Source of the DNA: Aurantiochytrium sp. KH105
Lineage: Eukaryota; Sar; Bigyra; Thraustochytrida; Thraustochytriidae
Length of the DNA stretch: 47,364 bases
Assembly: GCA_003116975.1 (NCBI GenBank)
Contig: BGKB01000279.1
Coordinates: 7,179-54,542, forward strand
Direction: 5' to 3'
Made by a program: the position numbers and the translations under genes. This document shows positions 44,281 through 47,364 of this stretch, in pieces. The notes under the pieces are model-generated. The model was not told the DNA's origin. It worked only from the letters and a program-made list of their open reading frames with translations, and did not search any database. The stretch's first letter is position 1, and each line of letters opens with the position of its first letter.

Positions 44281-46012
44281 TGAAAAGGAGGAAAAGGAAG
44301 AGCTTGACGACGACAGCGAATACGAAGACGACGATGCCAAGGCCAAGGAGGCCGAGGTAGAAAGTCTCAATAACGATGCGACAAATGAGGACGTCACCGA
44401 GGAGAACGAAGACGATGTTGCTGCCGCCGCTGCTGCGGCCGAGGCTGATGAAGATGACGGAGGCGTCGAGCCTGAGGACGTTGTGCCAGCTCCGGTCCCG
44501 GTGGAGGAGGCACCGAAGCCGAAGAAAAAGTTTCAGCCCAAGGCGGCGCCCAAATGCACGCTCTGTGGCAAGTCGGTGTACAAGACCGAAGAGGTTCTTG
44601 ACTCGACGGACAACATTTTCCACAAGCTTTGCCTGCGCTGCAAAACGTGCAAGAAGAGCCTCGTCGGGCGTGAGCCGGTCGATGACGACGAACAAGTGGA
44701 CCTTTCGACATCGCAATACCGCGAGGTGGACGGCGAACTTTTTTGCGAAAGGCACGGACAACGCGCGCGAGGAACTCTGATTCAGGGAACTCTGAGCCAC
44801 GAGGTGAGGCAGCATGTCCAGGAGGAGCGTGATGCCGTAGAGGCTCGCCCCTCGTTGCGCGAGAAGAACAAGGTTATCAAGGAGGATCTCAAGGTGTACA
44901 TTGGCGACGGCGTCCCCGTGTGCAGCCGATGCGGCGGGTCTCTTGACGGGCCCGGTGAGATTGTGGTGAGCGGCATGGAGCGTTATCACAAAGTTTGCGA
45001 CGAGAGCGTGCCGCAAAAGGACCAAACTCCTCGATTCTTCACTAAACAGGCCGTGGAGCGCCCGGTATTGACACTGGCCGTGGGAGAGGGCAAGGCGATG
45101 TCGTTTTTGTTTGAGCTTGACAACGACACGAAGATGAGCGCCTTGCGACAGAACCGTAACGAGCCTGTGATGCTCACGTACGAGCCAGACACGCGGTCGC
45201 GCGACGGCGTGCAGCGCACGTTGCGTCGCGGCGCATCCTCTGCGGCGGAGGAAGGCAAGAACGTGTTGGGCCTGCTGGAGGAGTCGTTTACAGTCGCTTG
45301 GAAGGGCGACGAGGAGCTGTCCGCTGTTGATCCTGACGGTGTTGATCAGTCTGCATCGCCGGGCACGGTGTACTTGGGCGAGTTGCGACGCCGCGGCAAA
45401 AAGGTGTTTGGGCATTTGAGCGCGACGCCGCAGCCAGTATTCTCCCTGTATGCCTCGATGGATAATTTGGTGGCGCGGCGGAAGCCGGTGTTGCAGCTTT
45501 TGCTGGACGGCGAGTCGGACGCCGTGAGTCTGGACGCTGATGACAAGCACCAGTTTATTGTGCGCGGACGGCGCGTGCGTGGCGAGGACCGGTATTCTGA
45601 AAAGGTGGAAGAGGTGGAAGTGCTTTCGCGCACGGTGGCTGAGCGCATGGCGTGGCATCATGCGTTGGAGACGGTACTGGATCTTGTAGATAAGGCGGAC
45701 CCGGAGGGACTTGCTGCGGGCACGACGGCGATTATGTTTGCGCGCCTCTACAAGGTAAAGTTGGGCGTGCTGCATCAATTTGTTGTACCTTTTACCTTTG
45801 ATGCCGAATCGACAACAGTGACACTCGAAGGTGCTGCGCCTTTGTTCCTGACGCAGTACCCGGAGCCGACTGCGGAGGAGGAGCTGGAAGCCGATCCTCT
45901 GTCGCACCTGAAGCAGGAGCTCAAGGAGAAGCGCGAGGCGGAGGAGGAGGCGGAGCGTCTGGCTGCGCTCAAGGATGCGCCTGCTGCTGGTGGCTGCTGT
46001 ATCATCGCCTAA
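44015..46012 (+). CDS. LIM-domain protein with acidic N-terminus and CaaX lipidation site
   Basis: 665 aa, ATG at 44015. Residues 20-160 are extremely acidic with poly-Glu and Glu-Asp repeats encoded by GAA/GAC runs (44170-44285). One complete LIM domain follows: C181-X2-C184-X18-H203-X2-C206-X2-C209-X2-C212, ending in FCERH. A second segment near 302-327 has only the first zinc module of a LIM (VCSRC, X18, H-X2-C) and no second module. A beta-rich part at ~445-560, from TVYLGELRRRGKKVFG to AERMAWHHALETVL, looks PH-like. A Glu-rich helix (~625-650) precedes the end GGCCIIA. The last four, CIIA, form a CaaX box, likely farnesylated. The protein is therefore predicted to sit at membranes and link partners, for example cytoskeleton or signalling. 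No named orthologue. Confidence 0.85.
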
Positions 46013-46216
46013 GTGAAGTGGAAGCGGGAGATCAGCATTTGCTTGCTTTCGAGTGCGCCGCGTTGACGCAATTCGCCATTATAAAATCTTTTAGGTATGT
46101 TCATTTGTTTCTGCAAACTTGTGTGGTCGTTTCTGCAAACTTGGGCTGTCTTGGGGCTGACTTCATACAGAGCATGAAAAGGGATTGCTACTGCCTTGTT
46201 CTTCTTTCTTCTCTTT

Positions 46217-47356
46217 CTAGCTGCTTGGGCTTGTCAATCTCTTTCGAATGGGCGAGGCCTTGGACACGGGCCCTTGTCGCAAGGGCGGTCTTTGTGGGAC
46301 CACAATTTGAGACTTGCGGACAGCCGCTGCAATGTAAATTTCTGCAAGTGAGCGACGAGGTCGTGGCTGAAGGGGAAACTTCTGTGTTGAGATAGGCTTG
46401 ATGATGGTGGAATTGGCATCGATTGTAGTGGCGGTGTTGGTGAAGGAATTTGCTGCTGGCCGAGAGGCCAGCTGCCAAGGCCGAGGGTTGCTCACTTTGT
46501 GCCGTTGCTGCTGGAATAGAAAGAGGTCGTGCGCTTGACCGATGCGAACACCAGGCGCGTTCGTGCACCACTGCAAAAGACGTCCTCGCTTGCGAGTGGG
46601 ATGGAGAGCAGTGTGGAGCTTTTTCAGGACACTATGGTCGGCGGCCTTCAAAGCCGCCGCCAGCGATCGGTGACGATAGTGCAGGTTTCTCCTTTCCATT
46701 TCCATTTCCAAATCCTCTTCTTCTTCTTCTTCTTCGCCTTGTTCAATTTCTTCTTCTTCGTCTTGTTCAATTTCTTCATCCACGTCGTCTTCGTCAGTCA
46801 TATGAACATCATTCGTTTCTCTGTTGGCATTTTTGTTGCATTGTGCATCAAACCCGTTGACAAGCACCTCGCAGGTTCCCTGCAGAACAGCTGGCGCGAC
46901 GACTTGGTGCGTGACTTCGTCAAAGCACGCCTCGATGACGCCGTTGGCGCGACGCATAAGCACACGCACGACCAGTGTAAAGGAAAGAACTAGCTCGTCA
47001 GTAGGCACAAGGCCCGTGACGACTGCTTCTGTATGCTCACCGACATGAAGAACGCGTCTGGACCCCTTTTCCAAGACCTGAAACACGGTGTTGGGTCCGC
47101 GACGAGCAGAGTCCCAACGCAGATGCACAAAGAGTTGCCTACTTTCTGCCTCGTCGGGGCCAAGATCTTGCTGGTCGCCGTAATAATCGTCTTCGTCGTC
47201 GTCGTCGTTCTGATGGCGATGCAGACGCAGCGTTCGAGGCGCGACCTGGACTCTTGTACCGAGCACGCGGAGCTTGAGGTCTTGGCGCGAGCCGAGTTCT
47301 CCGTTCGGTTTGGCTGACATGCGTCTCGCGGCTACGCCGCCTTCGCGCAGGTCCAT
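46217..47356 (-). CDS. Acidic-linker protein of unknown function (possibly 5'-partial)
   Basis: 379 aa from an ATG at 47356, eight bases from the window edge, so an upstream exon or start cannot be excluded; a second in-frame Met is at residue 13 (MSAKPNGELGSRQ). Residues ~25-165 look like a beta-rich domain (LKLRVLGTRVQVAPRTLRL, ESRQLFVHLRWDS, ELVLSFTLVVRVLMRR, GTCEVLVNG), which might be C2-like. A poly-Asp/Glu linker follows with a repeated EEIEQ motif, encoded by CTT-type repeats at 46715-46790. The C-terminal third is basic, with Arg/Pro-rich disorder. I do not recognise it. It is convergent with the LIM gene at 204 bp. Confidence 0.55.
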   Translation of the reverse strand: MDLREGGVAARRMSAKPNGELGSRQDLKLRVLGTRVQVAPRTLRLHRHQNDDDDEDDYYGDQQDLGPDEAESRQLFVHLRWDSARRGPNTVFQVLEKGSRRVLHVGEHTEAVVTGLVPTDELVLSFTLVVRVLMRRANGVIEACFDEVTHQVVAPAVLQGTCEVLVNGFDAQCNKNANRETNDVHMTDEDDVDEEIEQDEEEEIEQGEEEEEEEDLEMEMERRNLHYRHRSLAAALKAADHSVLKKLHTALHPTRKRGRLLQWCTNAPGVRIGQAHDLFLFQQQRHKVSNPRPWQLASRPAANSFTNTATTIDANSTIIKPISTQKFPLQPRPRRSLAEIYIAAAVRKSQIVVPQRPPLRQGPVSKASPIRKRLTSPSS

Positions 47357-47364
47357 GGCAGCGG

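Noticed and set aside
43823..45907. 694-codon minus-strand frame across the LIM gene
   Set aside because: Antisense to a clear LIM gene; its long Phe/Leu/Val runs come from the GAA/GAC repeats.
1..47364. tRNA, rRNA and CRISPR searches by eye
   Set aside because: A few GGTTCGA-like strings (for example near 3552, 3983 and 37914) have no matching tRNA arms. No rRNA-like segment or spaced direct-repeat array was seen.

Overview
ORGANISM. The window is nuclear DNA of a flagellated, GC-rich protist with few introns. An SPAG6/PF16 central-pair protein implies motile cilia. There are eukaryotic eIF5, a P4 flippase, a mitochondrial holocytochrome c synthase, a LIM protein with a CaaX end and a decayed Crinkler-like kinase gene. 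Almost every gene is one uninterrupted frame; the only intron I can support is 77 nt (16364-16440). This mix best fits a stramenopile, most likely a labyrinthulomycete (thraustochytrid). That placement is inference from gene content and style, since no marker gene settles it. LAYOUT. Minus strand: a secreted protein of four 8-cysteine repeats (27-1025), a zinc MDR dehydrogenase (1876-3087) and a broken Crinkler/RHS-type kinase-like gene (3976-5610). Then strands alternate: eIF5 (+, 6741-8219), bacterial-type glycyl-tRNA synthetase (-, 8900-10345), an RRM protein (+, 11096-12151), an EMB8/ABHD-type hydrolase (-, 12753-14045), a spliced coiled-coil gene (+, 16247-16884) and SPAG6 (-, 17263-18774). 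A plus-strand block follows: a C2-like protein, a P4-ATPase and HCCS (19704-27718). Next come a basic disordered protein (-, 28394-29269), a gene-poor 3.4-kb stretch, a GT61 glycosyltransferase and a large F-box/RING SNF2 ATPase (both -), a PH-domain scaffold and a LIM/CaaX protein (both +), and an acidic protein of unknown role at the right edge. FUNCTION. There is no operon and no obvious shared pathway: this is ordinary eukaryotic gene order with mixed housekeeping genes (translation, ribosome or RNA work, heme attachment, lipid asymmetry, cilium). The C2-like and P4-ATPase genes are adjacent on the same strand and could both act at membranes, but proximity alone proves nothing. MOST NOTABLE. 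(1) HCCS carries four CPV motifs and a C-terminal twin-CX9C domain. (2) The secreted protein has a strictly spaced 8-Cys repeat that I do not recognise. (3) The Crinkler-like gene is decayed and contains a perfect 15-bp hairpin. (4) GlyRS has an in-frame Ala-Gly-Lys leader upstream of its first ATG. (5) Two perfect palindromes, 24 and 20 bp, lie in intergenic DNA. (6) A 95-bp tandem repeat lies between two convergent genes. Long open frames antisense to real genes are common here because of high GC at third positions, and were not annotated.
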